Assembly (NCBI GenBank): GCA_910578345.1
Contig: CAJTRA010000008.1
Coordinates: 1 to 64,000, forward strand
Direction of reading: 5' to 3'
Origin: an uncultured Lachnospiraceae bacterium
GTDB taxonomy: Bacteria; Bacillota; Clostridia; Lachnospirales; Lachnospiraceae
DNA length: 64,000 nucleotides
The position numbers and the translations under genes were made by a program. Under the pieces are notes generated by a model that was not told where the DNA came from, did no database searches, and saw nothing but the letters and a program-made list of their open reading frames with translations. Positions 34,472 through 43,134 of the stretch are shown piece by piece; within the stretch, counting starts at the first letter, position 1, and every line of letters begins with the position of its first letter.

Positions 34472-36034
34472 TCACATAGAAGCATTGGAAAGATAGAATT
34501 CCCGGTAATCCCGCGGCGTAAGGTTCGTGCATTTTTTGAAAATGATGCTGAAATACTGGGGCTCATTGAACCCCACCGAGTAGGCGATATCAGCGATTTT
34601 CCGTTTCGGATCTTTCAGCAATTCTATGGCTTTTGAGATGCGCACTTCGTTTACAATATCCGTAAAACTCCTGCCGGTTTCATTGGTGATCAGGGTGCTG
34701 AGATAGGATGGGGACAGAAATACGGTTTTGGAGACGGCGCTCAGGGTGATGGCTTCCATGTAATGATTCTGAATATAGTCTAAGATCTTATTGATCAGTT
34801 CCTGTTTATTGCTGGTTTTGATCGAGCGGTAATCATTCAAATCGAGGATCAGATTCAGATAAATATCTTTCAGCATTTCCAGCGTATCGCAGCGGATGAC
34901 CTTTTGGAAATTCGCGTATTTTTCAAAGAACAGAGCCGTCTGTTTGTTCTCCTGGCCGACAATGTTGCGAATACAGAGGACGGCAAGCATGATGAAAGAA
35001 CTTTTTATCAAAACAACGTTTCCGTTCTGGGCGGAAATCCACTCATAGAACAGGGAAGCGGCCTGCTGGTGGAGATAGATTCCCTGGCAGCTATCGATCA
35101 GGTTTTCGATTCTTTTCTGATAAAGGAACAGCGCGTTATAATCCGTATAAGTAAGGTCCTGGTCTGTGTTTGCGGTCAGGAAGACATGGATGCTCTGGTT
35201 GCCGGAGAAGAACTGCTTGCTGAGCGCACGAAGGCTTTCCAGATAGGCGCTGTGGAGGGCGTCATAGCCGGAGTGGAGAGCGCTTATGCCGATGGAGATC
35301 GTAGTATGGAAGAAGTGATAGATCCGGCTTTGAAGCTGCTTTAGCGTTTTCTTCAGTTCGTCAAGCTGGCCGGATTCTTTGCCGGAAGCGATCAGGACAT
35401 AGTGCAGCGCGTTTACCTTAACGGGGATAAACTGGGTTGACTGTATGGTTGACGCACAGAATAACGCCAGATTCTGGATGCGGAAGACATCCTGCTCCTG
35501 GTTGTCATCAAACTGAAAGGTACAGACTCTGTACGAGTGCAGGGAATGGAGCAGCGACTGGATTCTGGGCGTGAAATCATTCCGGGTATAGATATAGCCG
35601 TTGAGCAGGCTGCTCAGGATATGTTCCTGCTGGTTTTCATCCTGCTGCTGTTTTTCCTCCTGCAGGATTCTCTCCACACATTTTAGGATCGCGTCTTCCA
35701 GTTCCGTAAAATTGATCGGCTTTAACAGAAATAAGGCGGCGCCCAGGTTCAGGGCGTCTTTTGCATATTCGAAACTGCGATGGCCCGTCAGGATGATAAA
35801 CTGGGTGTGAGGGTATTTATCCTTGATATACCGCAGCAGGGTAATGCCGTCAATGCCGGGCATAACGATATCGGAGATGATCAGGTCAGGGGGATTGGAG
35901 AGACAAAGTTCCAGGGCATGTATGCCGTCCTGGGCGAGTCCGCTGATCTCACAGCCCATATTTTCCCAGGAAAAGGCGTTGGAAATGCTGTCAAGGATTC
36001 CCTGTTCGTCTTCTGCAATCAATATTTTAATCAT
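34472..36034 (-). CDS. AraC-type response regulator (YesN-like)
   Basis: A 520-residue regulator: receiver domain with E8/D9 and phospho-acceptor D55 in LIISDIVMPG, a long middle region, and a C-terminal AraC HTH pair (YLSTLITNETGRSFTDIVNE, then IADIAYSVGFNEPQYFSIIF). It partners with the kinase at 36113-37936. Such YesM/YesN pairs normally switch on the adjacent sugar-uptake operon, here the one divergent at 38266. The leader element repeated at 38219 sits just before its start codon. Confidence 0.9.
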   Translation of the reverse strand: MIKILIAEDEQGILDSISNAFSWENMGCEISGLAQDGIHALELCLSNPPDLIISDIVMPGIDGITLLRYIKDKYPHTQFIILTGHRSFEYAKDALNLGAALFLLKPINFTELEDAILKCVERILQEEKQQQDENQQEHILSSLLNGYIYTRNDFTPRIQSLLHSLHSYRVCTFQFDDNQEQDVFRIQNLALFCASTIQSTQFIPVKVNALHYVLIASGKESGQLDELKKTLKQLQSRIYHFFHTTISIGISALHSGYDALHSAYLESLRALSKQFFSGNQSIHVFLTANTDQDLTYTDYNALFLYQKRIENLIDSCQGIYLHQQAASLFYEWISAQNGNVVLIKSSFIMLAVLCIRNIVGQENKQTALFFEKYANFQKVIRCDTLEMLKDIYLNLILDLNDYRSIKTSNKQELINKILDYIQNHYMEAITLSAVSKTVFLSPSYLSTLITNETGRSFTDIVNEVRISKAIELLKDPKRKIADIAYSVGFNEPQYFSIIFKKCTNLTPRDYREFYLSNASM

Positions 36035-36039
36035 AGTTT

Positions 36040-36074
36040 ACTCCATTTCCGCGCTGCTTTTTGCGCATATCGAG
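36040..36074 (-). repeat. Pre-start leader element, copy B
   Basis: On the minus strand CACAAACTCGATATGCGCAA then AAAGCAGCGCGGAAATGGAG ends seven bases before the ATG of the response regulator. It is nearly identical to copy A at 38219-38255 and includes the ribosome site GGAG. Confidence 0.65.
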
Positions 36075-36112
36075 TTTGTGTCTGCGCCGTAGTCCGCGCG
36101 ACGTATTTCATT

Positions 36113-37936
36113 CTATCTGCCCGCAGTGTCCGGGCGGCCTGTCTCATTAAGGCAGTAGGGGATGCGGAGCGTGACCCGTGTTCCCTTGAGTAACTGGCTT
36201 GTGATCTGAAATCCGTATTGCTCCCCATATAGAATCTGCAGTCTGCGTTGGATATTGGAGAGGGCGATCTGGTGCCCCTTCTCTTCCCAGATTTTTTCGG
36301 CGGGCAGGGTATCGTTGGCCGTCTGAATGCCGTGCAACAAATCATATCCCATGCCTACCCCGTCGTCTTCAATGATGCAGAGAAGATCCTCCTCCTGCCT
36401 CCGGATCATGATGGTTACGGTTCCGGGGGAGGATTTTGGCTCCAATCCGTGCCGGATGGAATTCTCCAGAAACGGTTGTATGATGAGTTTGGGAATCCTG
36501 CAGTCTAAGAGTTCCTCCGGAATATGGATCAGGATGGATATTTTTCCGTGATACTTGCATTTTATGATAAACGAATACTGACGGATATATTCGAGTTCCG
36601 TGCGGAGGGTAAAACTGTTCTCGTCGTCGGAGTGAAGATCCGTCTGCAGCATATAACTTAGGCTGGAGATCATATCGCAGACGGGATAGGCCTCGTATTC
36701 ATGCGCTTTCCAACTGATAAGCTGCAAGGTATTAAAGAGAAAGTGCGGGTTCATCTGTGACTGTAAATTTTTGAGCTGCGCCTCTTTTTGGGCAAGCCGG
36801 GCTTTGTAAACAGTATTAATCAGGGTATCTAACCGCTTGATCATATGATTGAACCCGTGGTTGATCGCGGCAAATTCTTTCAGGGTCGAGTTCTCAGGCA
36901 GCGTGACGGAGAAATTTTCCTGGGCGATCTGTTCCATGGCCTCTGTCAGGACGGAAACGGGTTTCGTCAGGTATCTGGAGAAGAGGATGATCGCGGCGGC
37001 GGCAAGGGCCAGTATCATGGCGGCCAGGATATTGAACCGATACAGGATGTGCCGGAAATCGGAAAGTAACATTTTCTCATCCAGACGGATGACGGTGATC
37101 CAGTCGTCATAGGGAACGGCCGGGATTGTGCTGCGGACATAGGCGTAGCTGTATAATTTTCCGTCCATGGAATAAGAACCGGAGTTTTCGCCGAGAAGGG
37201 AAGCATCCGTATATTCTGCGCCGGAGAGGGCGCTGTCTGTGGAGCAGATGATCTGTTTGTGCGAGTCAAGGATATACATACAGTCCGCATCGACAATGCT
37301 CAGGTTCTGGAATTTATCCAGCAGGAAATCGTGGGACAGACGGATCACGAGAATTCCCTGTAGGGAGTAATCTTCATAGTTGTAGATACAGCGGGTAAGT
37401 TCCAGACACCGCGCTTCTTTGTGACAGGGAAGCCAGTTTAAATTGGTCGGATAGATCAGCGCATATTCATAGTAATCGCTGTCCTCGATCTGTTTGATGT
37501 CAGTGGCCTTGTAACCGTATTGGAGATTTCCCTGTTTGTGCAGAGGATAAATATCAAAGCATTCCAGATAATAGGCATCAAGGCTTTGGAAATTGAAGTA
37601 TTCTTCGATCAGGTTCTGGTACTCGTATTGGAAACTGTCCACGGTCTGATCGGAAGACAGGAAGCCGCGGATTCTGGGATCATCGATCACTTTTTTTATT
37701 TTCTCCTCAAATTGAAGCAGAGACTGTGCGATACCGAGATTTGTCTGCCGGATGATATTCTGGTTATAGCTTTGCGCCTGTGTCCGGAAGAGACGGGCGT
37801 AGATGCCGGAAGGGAGCCAGAACAGAAGGATGGCGATAAAGAGCACAACGATCGTGCAGGGAATTAAGATCGCATTTTTGAAATTTAACGTTACATTTAT
37901 TTTTCCGGTAGTCATAGGGGAACCGTACCTTTCCAT
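36113..37936 (-). CDS. Sensor histidine kinase (YesM-like)
   Basis: A membrane sensor of about 607 residues: a helix at the N-terminus (LIPCTIVVLFIAILLFWLP), an outer sensory domain of ~250 residues, a second helix near 300, a HAMP linker (RYLTKPVSVLTEAMEQIAQE), the His-kinase motif QMNPHFLFNTLQL, and a C-terminal ATPase domain (PFLENSIRHGLEP; DDGVGMG). It probably senses an extracellular sugar or a loaded binding protein and phosphorylates the AraC-type regulator. The start is uncertain: ATG at 37936 or 37915 are both reasonable, while the longer frame to 38008 has no ribosome site. Confidence 0.87.
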   Translation of the reverse strand: MERYGSPMTTGKINVTLNFKNAILIPCTIVVLFIAILLFWLPSGIYARLFRTQAQSYNQNIIRQTNLGIAQSLLQFEEKIKKVIDDPRIRGFLSSDQTVDSFQYEYQNLIEEYFNFQSLDAYYLECFDIYPLHKQGNLQYGYKATDIKQIEDSDYYEYALIYPTNLNWLPCHKEARCLELTRCIYNYEDYSLQGILVIRLSHDFLLDKFQNLSIVDADCMYILDSHKQIICSTDSALSGAEYTDASLLGENSGSYSMDGKLYSYAYVRSTIPAVPYDDWITVIRLDEKMLLSDFRHILYRFNILAAMILALAAAAIILFSRYLTKPVSVLTEAMEQIAQENFSVTLPENSTLKEFAAINHGFNHMIKRLDTLINTVYKARLAQKEAQLKNLQSQMNPHFLFNTLQLISWKAHEYEAYPVCDMISSLSYMLQTDLHSDDENSFTLRTELEYIRQYSFIIKCKYHGKISILIHIPEELLDCRIPKLIIQPFLENSIRHGLEPKSSPGTVTIMIRRQEEDLLCIIEDDGVGMGYDLLHGIQTANDTLPAEKIWEEKGHQIALSNIQRRLQILYGEQYGFQITSQLLKGTRVTLRIPYCLNETGRPDTAGR

Positions 37937-38168
37937 CAAATCCAGTCTTCTATGCAGATTATCATCTATTATAATGAATCGGCGGCATTGTTTCAACAAA
38001 ATAAACAAAAAATAGAGAGAAATAAACAGATAAATAATGGAAAATATATAAAATTATTGGATTTTCATTCTATGAGAAAATTTTATAAGAGAGGAGAGAA
38101 AAAAATTCAATTTTAATTTCTGTATCATTAAAATAAAATGAAGACACAGAAAAAAATGGAGGGATAAG

Positions 38169-38191
38169 ATTGAAAATTGAAATTTTCAATC
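38169..38191. repeat. Palindrome in the divergent control region
   Basis: GATTGAAAATTGAAATTTTCAATC is a near-perfect inverted repeat located between the sensor kinase and binding-protein genes. It may be a regulator site for the sugar operon. The rest of 37940-38168 is very AT-rich without a clear gene. Confidence 0.4.
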
Positions 38192-38206
38192 GCGAGATTT
38201 GTGTCT

Positions 38207-38255
38207 GCGCGCTGCTTGCCACAAACTCGTCATGCGCAAAAAGCAGCGCAGAAAT
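38207..38255 (+). repeat. Pre-start leader element, copy A
   Basis: CACAAACTCGTCATGCGCAA then AAAGCAGCGCAGAAATGAGG ends just before the start codon at 38266. In this copy GCGCTGCTT (38209-38217) pairs perfectly with AAGCAGCGC (38241-38249), a hairpin six bases or so ahead of the ribosome site GAGGT. Confidence 0.65.
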
Positions 38256-38265
38256 GAGGTAAAAC

Positions 38266-39678
38266 ATGAAGAGAAGAATGAAACGTTTATCAGCGCTCCT
38301 GGCAGCCGCGGCGATGACGGTTTCCCTGACAGCCTGTGGGAATACGGCGTCCACGGAAACGGAGCGCGTAGAGGAAAGCGCCGATAACGCAGGAGCGGAG
38401 ACGAATGGGCAGGACGGGACGGCAAAGGCGGAGAACGACAAAGCAGCCAGCGGAGAGCAGAAGACGATCACGATCGCCTGGACGAATATTATGGACAGCC
38501 AGCAGCAGATCTGGGAAAAATATATTTTTGCGCCTTTTTTGGAAAAGCATCCGGAAGTGGAGATTGATTTCCAGTGCCTGCCGGATCTGCAGAATACGGT
38601 ACGCGTGCAGGTGGCAGCGGGAGCAGGACCGGATATGTTCTATATGGACAGCATTGATATTCCCGATTATGCGTCTACAGGGCGGATCTTAAATCTGGAG
38701 AAGTACAGAGAGCAGTATGGCCTGGATGATCAGATGTTTGACTGGGCAATCCGTTCCTGCCTCTATCAGGAGCAGATGTATGCCCTGCCGGCTTCGGTGG
38801 AAGCTACGGCAATGACGTACAATAAGGATCTTCTGGATCAGCTTGGAAAAGACGTGCCCACGAACAGGGAGGAATTTGTGGCGGTATGCGACGCTGCGTT
38901 GGAGGCCGGATTGATCCCGATCTCCTTTGGGTATCCCGGACAGACGCTTTTGATCACATGGCCTTATGAGCATTATCTCACTTGCTATGCCGGCGGGGAG
39001 AAGACGGCACAATTATTGAGAGGAGAGATCGGGTTCGACGATCCTGATATCAGGGGTGCGTTTGAACTGTTGAAAGCGGACTGGGATGCAGGCTATGTGA
39101 ACGATAAGAAGAGCGGTGCGATCACGAATGACGAAGCGAGATCTCTGTTTGCCAACCAGAAAGCGGTCTTCAACTATGAGGGACCGTGGCTGATCCTGGC
39201 AGACGGCGCGGCGAAGAACTGGGACTTTGAGTGGGGACAGTGCGCATGGCCGTCCATGAAAGAGGGGGTGCCCGCCGGTTCCGCCATCACGCTCGGTGAA
39301 GCTATCGGCATTACGGCAAATTCGGAAGTCGCCGATCTGTGCGTGGAAATGATGATGGATTTCTACAGCGATAAGGAGAGAGTGGGCAAAGCGGTGGCGG
39401 AGGGATTTTCGACGCCGGCGGTTGCGATCGGGGAAGAAGATTATCCGGCCGATATGGATGAAAATATCAGAAAGACGCTGGATGTCCAGAGCGCGAACAT
39501 GGAACTGGAGTCCGTTGGGTATGCGCCCTGGGGCTTCTTCCCGGCCAAGACGACCACGTTCTTAGACGACAATCTGGACAAGGTCTTCTACGACAAGATG
39601 GATATGGATACTTTTATCGAGAAAGCGAATGAGACAATCGCACAGGATTTTGAAGACGGCTATACATTTGCCGGGTAA
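38266..39678 (+). CDS. Sugar ABC transporter substrate-binding lipoprotein
   Basis: A 470-residue lipoprotein, lipobox LTAC with Cys24, an Asn/Glu/Ala-rich linker to about residue 62, then a family-1 solute-binding fold (e.g. GPDMFYMDSIDIPDYASTGR). It heads the third sugar operon, whose downstream enzymes include a psicose/tagatose-type epimerase, so a ketose-yielding or rare sugar is possible. It is divergent from a YesM/YesN-type system that is its likely regulator. Confidence 0.9.
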   Translation: MKRRMKRLSALLAAAAMTVSLTACGNTASTETERVEESADNAGAETNGQDGTAKAENDKAASGEQKTITIAWTNIMDSQQQIWEKYIFAPFLEKHPEVEIDFQCLPDLQNTVRVQVAAGAGPDMFYMDSIDIPDYASTGRILNLEKYREQYGLDDQMFDWAIRSCLYQEQMYALPASVEATAMTYNKDLLDQLGKDVPTNREEFVAVCDAALEAGLIPISFGYPGQTLLITWPYEHYLTCYAGGEKTAQLLRGEIGFDDPDIRGAFELLKADWDAGYVNDKKSGAITNDEARSLFANQKAVFNYEGPWLILADGAAKNWDFEWGQCAWPSMKEGVPAGSAITLGEAIGITANSEVADLCVEMMMDFYSDKERVGKAVAEGFSTPAVAIGEEDYPADMDENIRKTLDVQSANMELESVGYAPWGFFPAKTTTFLDDNLDKVFYDKMDMDTFIEKANETIAQDFEDGYTFAG

Positions 39679-39702
39679 GAATGCTGTCGATAAGACGAAG
39701 AG

Positions 39703-39734
39703 GGCTGCTGCAAAACGATCGTTTTGTGGCAGCC
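39703..39734 (+). terminator. Intercistronic hairpin after the binding-protein gene
   Basis: GGCTGCTGCAAAACGA pairs with TCGTTTTGTGGCAGCC, a stem of about 15 bases with no T-run after it. It occupies the same position as the hairpins at 1983 and 26203, between binding protein and first permease. Confidence 0.6.
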
Positions 39735-39759
39735 TTGATAAAAACGAGGAGAGATGGAC

Positions 39760-40641
39760 ATGAAATATCGTATAAAAAGGAAGATCAAAGGCACCTGCTT
39801 TATCCTGCCCGCCTTTTTGCTCCATTTGACCGTGATCGTGCTCCCGGCGTTATCCATGATCTATTATGCTTTTACGAAGTGGAACGGGTTAAATGCGCCG
39901 GAATTTATCGGCCTGGATAATTTCAGGAGAATGTTACAGGATTATGATTTTTTGTTTGCCATGAAGAATAATCTGATCTGGATGACGATTTTCCTGGTCG
40001 TGCCTTTCATTATGGGTCTTGGGATGGCGCTTGTTTTTACGAAGATCGGGAAGATACAGATGGTCTTCCGCACGTTGTGCTTTCTGCCCTATGTGGTCAG
40101 CGCAACCGTGTCAGGTAAGATCTTTGCTGTCTTTTACAGTCCCTATTCCGGGATCGGTTCTTTCTTTGAACGGATCGGCGTCTCGGCGCTGGCGGATTTC
40201 GCGCCGCTGGGAAATGAGAAGCAGGCGCTTTATGCCGCCGCTTTTGTGGACAACTGGCATTGGTGGGGCTTTGTCCTTGTCTTGATGATGTCGGCGCTCC
40301 ATCAGGTGGACACGTCCCTGTATGAGGCGGCGAAGACGGAAGGCGCAAACGGCTGGCAGATGTTGGTGCATGTGACGATTCCGCAGATCAAGCCTACGAT
40401 CATTGCCTATTTTGTGTTTGTGATCGTAGCGGCTTTTACCACCTTTGACTATGTATGGATCATGACACAGGGCGGGCCGGCGGGCTCCACGGAAGTGTTT
40501 GCCACCAGGATCTATAAGACAACCTTTATTAATTATGACGCGGGATATGGAGCGGCTATGAGTTTGAGTGTGTGCCTGCTGGCGCTCACCGTATATTTTA
40601 TCCTGCGGATCATCCAGAGAAAGGGGGCCAGGGAGGAATGA
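39760..40641 (+). CDS. Sugar ABC transporter permease (MalF-like)
   Basis: A permease of about 293 residues with about six membrane helices and EAA loop YEAAKTEGANGWQMLVHVTIP near residue 190. The start may be ATG 39754 or 39760; AGGAG at 39747-39751 is better spaced for 39760. Its stop overlaps the next start (ATGA), so the two permeases are translationally coupled. Confidence 0.9.
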   Translation: MKYRIKRKIKGTCFILPAFLLHLTVIVLPALSMIYYAFTKWNGLNAPEFIGLDNFRRMLQDYDFLFAMKNNLIWMTIFLVVPFIMGLGMALVFTKIGKIQMVFRTLCFLPYVVSATVSGKIFAVFYSPYSGIGSFFERIGVSALADFAPLGNEKQALYAAAFVDNWHWWGFVLVLMMSALHQVDTSLYEAAKTEGANGWQMLVHVTIPQIKPTIIAYFVFVIVAAFTTFDYVWIMTQGGPAGSTEVFATRIYKTTFINYDAGYGAAMSLSVCLLALTVYFILRIIQRKGAREE

Positions 40642-41474
40642 CACAGGAGAAAAGAAGAAAGCTGGGGGTCTGGGTGCGGGTCATGATCGCGGCGGCCGTC
40701 ACAATGCTGCAGATCATTCCGCTGGTAGTAGTCGTGATCAATTCCCTGCGGGGGAATGACGAGATTGCCAAGATCATGATCGCGCTTCCGAGGAAACTGC
40801 ATTTCGGGAATTATCTTACCGCATGGGAAAGAGGCGGATATGCTCATGCCTATGCCAGCAGCCTGATCATAGGGTTTGGCACTTCCGTTTCGGTAGCGGT
40901 ATTGGTGGGCTTTGCGGTGTACGGTCTGCTGAAAACGGATTGTTTTGGGAAGAATTTCTTCTATACCTATTTTGTGGCAGGACTGGCCATTCCCACGTTT
41001 GCCGTGATTGTACCGCTGTTTTTCTTTTTTTATAAGATCAATCTGATCAATACGTATTTCGGAATGATTCTGATTTATATTGGGACGAATGTTTCCTTTA
41101 ATTTTATGTTTATGTATGCGTTTTTCGAGGGAATGCCAAAGGAACTGGATGAGGCGGCCCGGATCGACGGCGCTTCTGAACTACAGAATATGGTACATAT
41201 TGTGATTCCCCTGGCAAAACCGATTATCACCAGCGTGATGCTGATCGTATTTGTCAATACGTGGAACGAATTCCTGTTTTCGAACACCTTCTTGCAGAAG
41301 GAAGAGGTGAGGACCGTTTCCCTGAGATTTTTCAGCTTCGTAGGCAAGAGCGGTGCGGATTATGGCTATGTCTATGCGGCGGCAGTCATATCGATCCTTC
41401 CGATCGTGGTGATCTATTTCCTGATGCAGGATCTGTTCGTGGAGGGCATGACATCGGGCAGCGTGAAAGGATAG
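40638..41474 (+). CDS. Sugar ABC transporter permease (MalG-like)
   Basis: A 278-residue permease with about six membrane helices and EAA loop DEAARIDGASELQNMVHIVIP near residue 175. The start at 40638 is set by GGGAGGA and by the ATGA overlap with the previous gene; the frame extends to 40572 inside that gene without a ribosome site. The end (VEGMTSGSVKG) is typical for this subunit. Confidence 0.92.
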   Translation: MTQEKRRKLGVWVRVMIAAAVTMLQIIPLVVVVINSLRGNDEIAKIMIALPRKLHFGNYLTAWERGGYAHAYASSLIIGFGTSVSVAVLVGFAVYGLLKTDCFGKNFFYTYFVAGLAIPTFAVIVPLFFFFYKINLINTYFGMILIYIGTNVSFNFMFMYAFFEGMPKELDEAARIDGASELQNMVHIVIPLAKPIITSVMLIVFVNTWNEFLFSNTFLQKEEVRTVSLRFFSFVGKSGADYGYVYAAAVISILPIVVIYFLMQDLFVEGMTSGSVKG

Positions 41475-41508
41475 AAAAGTCAAATATAGCTGGAGAAAGG
41501 ATAAGAAA

Positions 41509-43134
41509 ATGAAAATCGAAGAAGGATTCCCGAAATATGTTGCGGTGAATGATACGGATCTGCTTCTTGCGATCCGTGAGGGGATGCACCCTATGACGGA
41601 GTGGTACGACAGGAAGCATCATGATTTGCCCTATTTCTGGAATTATGTTACGGGTCCTAAGTACGGGAACAGCCACCATCCAAGTTATAGCTGCGTCCAT
41701 ACGGTGGGGCGTTGGCTGGACGCGCTGGTCAACGCGGAGGAGATCACGGCAAAAAAAGTGCCGGAGGAAATCTATGAGAAGCTTTCTTACTGGGTTTCTG
41801 CGGTCTTTGAGAATGAGACGGGGATGATGGGTAATCTTGATCCGGAATCTTTCCGCTGGGAGAAGACGTGTGATCTGCATAATCTGCGGGAGGCTATGTA
41901 TGGGTTTGCGGCGTTGTTAAAAAGAAACCCGGATGATGCAAAGGCGAAGCAGGGTGCAGAGCATTTGATCGACATGGTGGACAGATACACGGATTTTGAG
42001 ACTGGAGAATGGAAGTGCGGACTATATGAAGAGGAGTGCGGGGGCAAGGTGGAGTGCGGCGCCAGCAGCAAACAGGAGATCTATCGGTTTTCCTCTACGC
42101 TGGGCAGATATATCGGCGGACTGGTAAGGCTGTATCAGGTTTTTCCTCTGGGGAAAGCATTGGAGCAGGCCGTCAGGCTGACGCAGACCGCGTTCCGGGT
42201 CGTGCTTGGAGAGGATGGCGGTTTCTCGGCGGACAGGTTTGCGAAACATTTCCATTCCACCAGTTCCATGATCTCCGGGATCGCCATGCTGGGGGCGCTA
42301 ATCCGGGATCATGCCATCCTGGAGAGAGTCCGGCGGTTTATGGAGAATGGCTACTACGAAATGGCGCTTGATTTCAGGTGGTGCCTGGAAAATGATGCAA
42401 GAGAGGATGATATGGTGGGGGAGATCAACAATACAGGCGATTTCCTGGAGGCATGTCTCTGCCTGGGGGATGCCGGATACGGCGAATATTATGACAGGGC
42501 GGATCGCATGATACGGTGCCATCTCCTTCCGGCGCAGCTTTTGGACGTCAGTTTTCTGTCGGATGAAGCAAGTGATGATGATGCGGTCCATAAAATGGCC
42601 TCCAGAATGAAAGGAGCCTTTGGATTCCCCTGTCCGTATGGACATGAGTATGCGCCGGGAAGCGATATTTCTTTTAACTGGGATATCGTGGGCGGCGGGG
42701 TGAGCAGCCTTTGCCAGGCGTACAGACGGGTTGTCTCGGAAGTGAACGGAATCTTGAGCGTCAATATGCAGTTTTCCTGTGAAGATGAAAAGATCCGTTA
42801 CCGGGATCCCTATCCGGACGGCGTCATGGAACTTCTTTTGAAAAAGGATATGGGTGTCAGAGTATGTCTGCCGTTGTCTGTGGAGTGGGAATTGCTGGAA
42901 GAGGAATTGGAACGGCAGGAGATAACCTTTTTCAGGTACGGGAACTGGCTGTATTTATACGGATTATACGGAAAGGGAAACTGCAGCATTCCTGTCCGGT
43001 TTCAAACGGAGAGAAAGGCATATAGATTTCGGTGCAACAGCGTTACGGTGGAATTTTGCGGGAACAGGATCACAGGCATGAGTTCCAAAGGGAAAAGATT
43101 ATGTTTTTTTAAGGAGATAGAGGAAAATGATTGA
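41509..43134 (+). CDS. Uncharacterised enzyme of a sugar operon
   Basis: A 541-residue cytoplasmic protein. The repeated helical blocks (e.g. SCVHTVGRWLDALV, LHNLREAMYGFAALLKR, RFSSTLGRYIGGLVRLYQV) suggest an alpha/alpha-toroid fold such as found in several glycosidase and beta-L-arabinofuranosidase-like families, followed by a beta-rich C-terminal ~110 residues. I cannot assign it to a named family. Candidate functional residues are in the GEINNTGDFLEACLCLGD region (about 305-322). It lies between permeases and the ADP-ribosylglycohydrolase-like gene, overlapping the latter by eight bases, so it should act on the imported sugar. Confidence 0.6.
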   Translation: MKIEEGFPKYVAVNDTDLLLAIREGMHPMTEWYDRKHHDLPYFWNYVTGPKYGNSHHPSYSCVHTVGRWLDALVNAEEITAKKVPEEIYEKLSYWVSAVFENETGMMGNLDPESFRWEKTCDLHNLREAMYGFAALLKRNPDDAKAKQGAEHLIDMVDRYTDFETGEWKCGLYEEECGGKVECGASSKQEIYRFSSTLGRYIGGLVRLYQVFPLGKALEQAVRLTQTAFRVVLGEDGGFSADRFAKHFHSTSSMISGIAMLGALIRDHAILERVRRFMENGYYEMALDFRWCLENDAREDDMVGEINNTGDFLEACLCLGDAGYGEYYDRADRMIRCHLLPAQLLDVSFLSDEASDDDAVHKMASRMKGAFGFPCPYGHEYAPGSDISFNWDIVGGGVSSLCQAYRRVVSEVNGILSVNMQFSCEDEKIRYRDPYPDGVMELLLKKDMGVRVCLPLSVEWELLEEELERQEITFFRYGNWLYLYGLYGKGNCSIPVRFQTERKAYRFRCNSVTVEFCGNRITGMSSKGKRLCFFKEIEEND

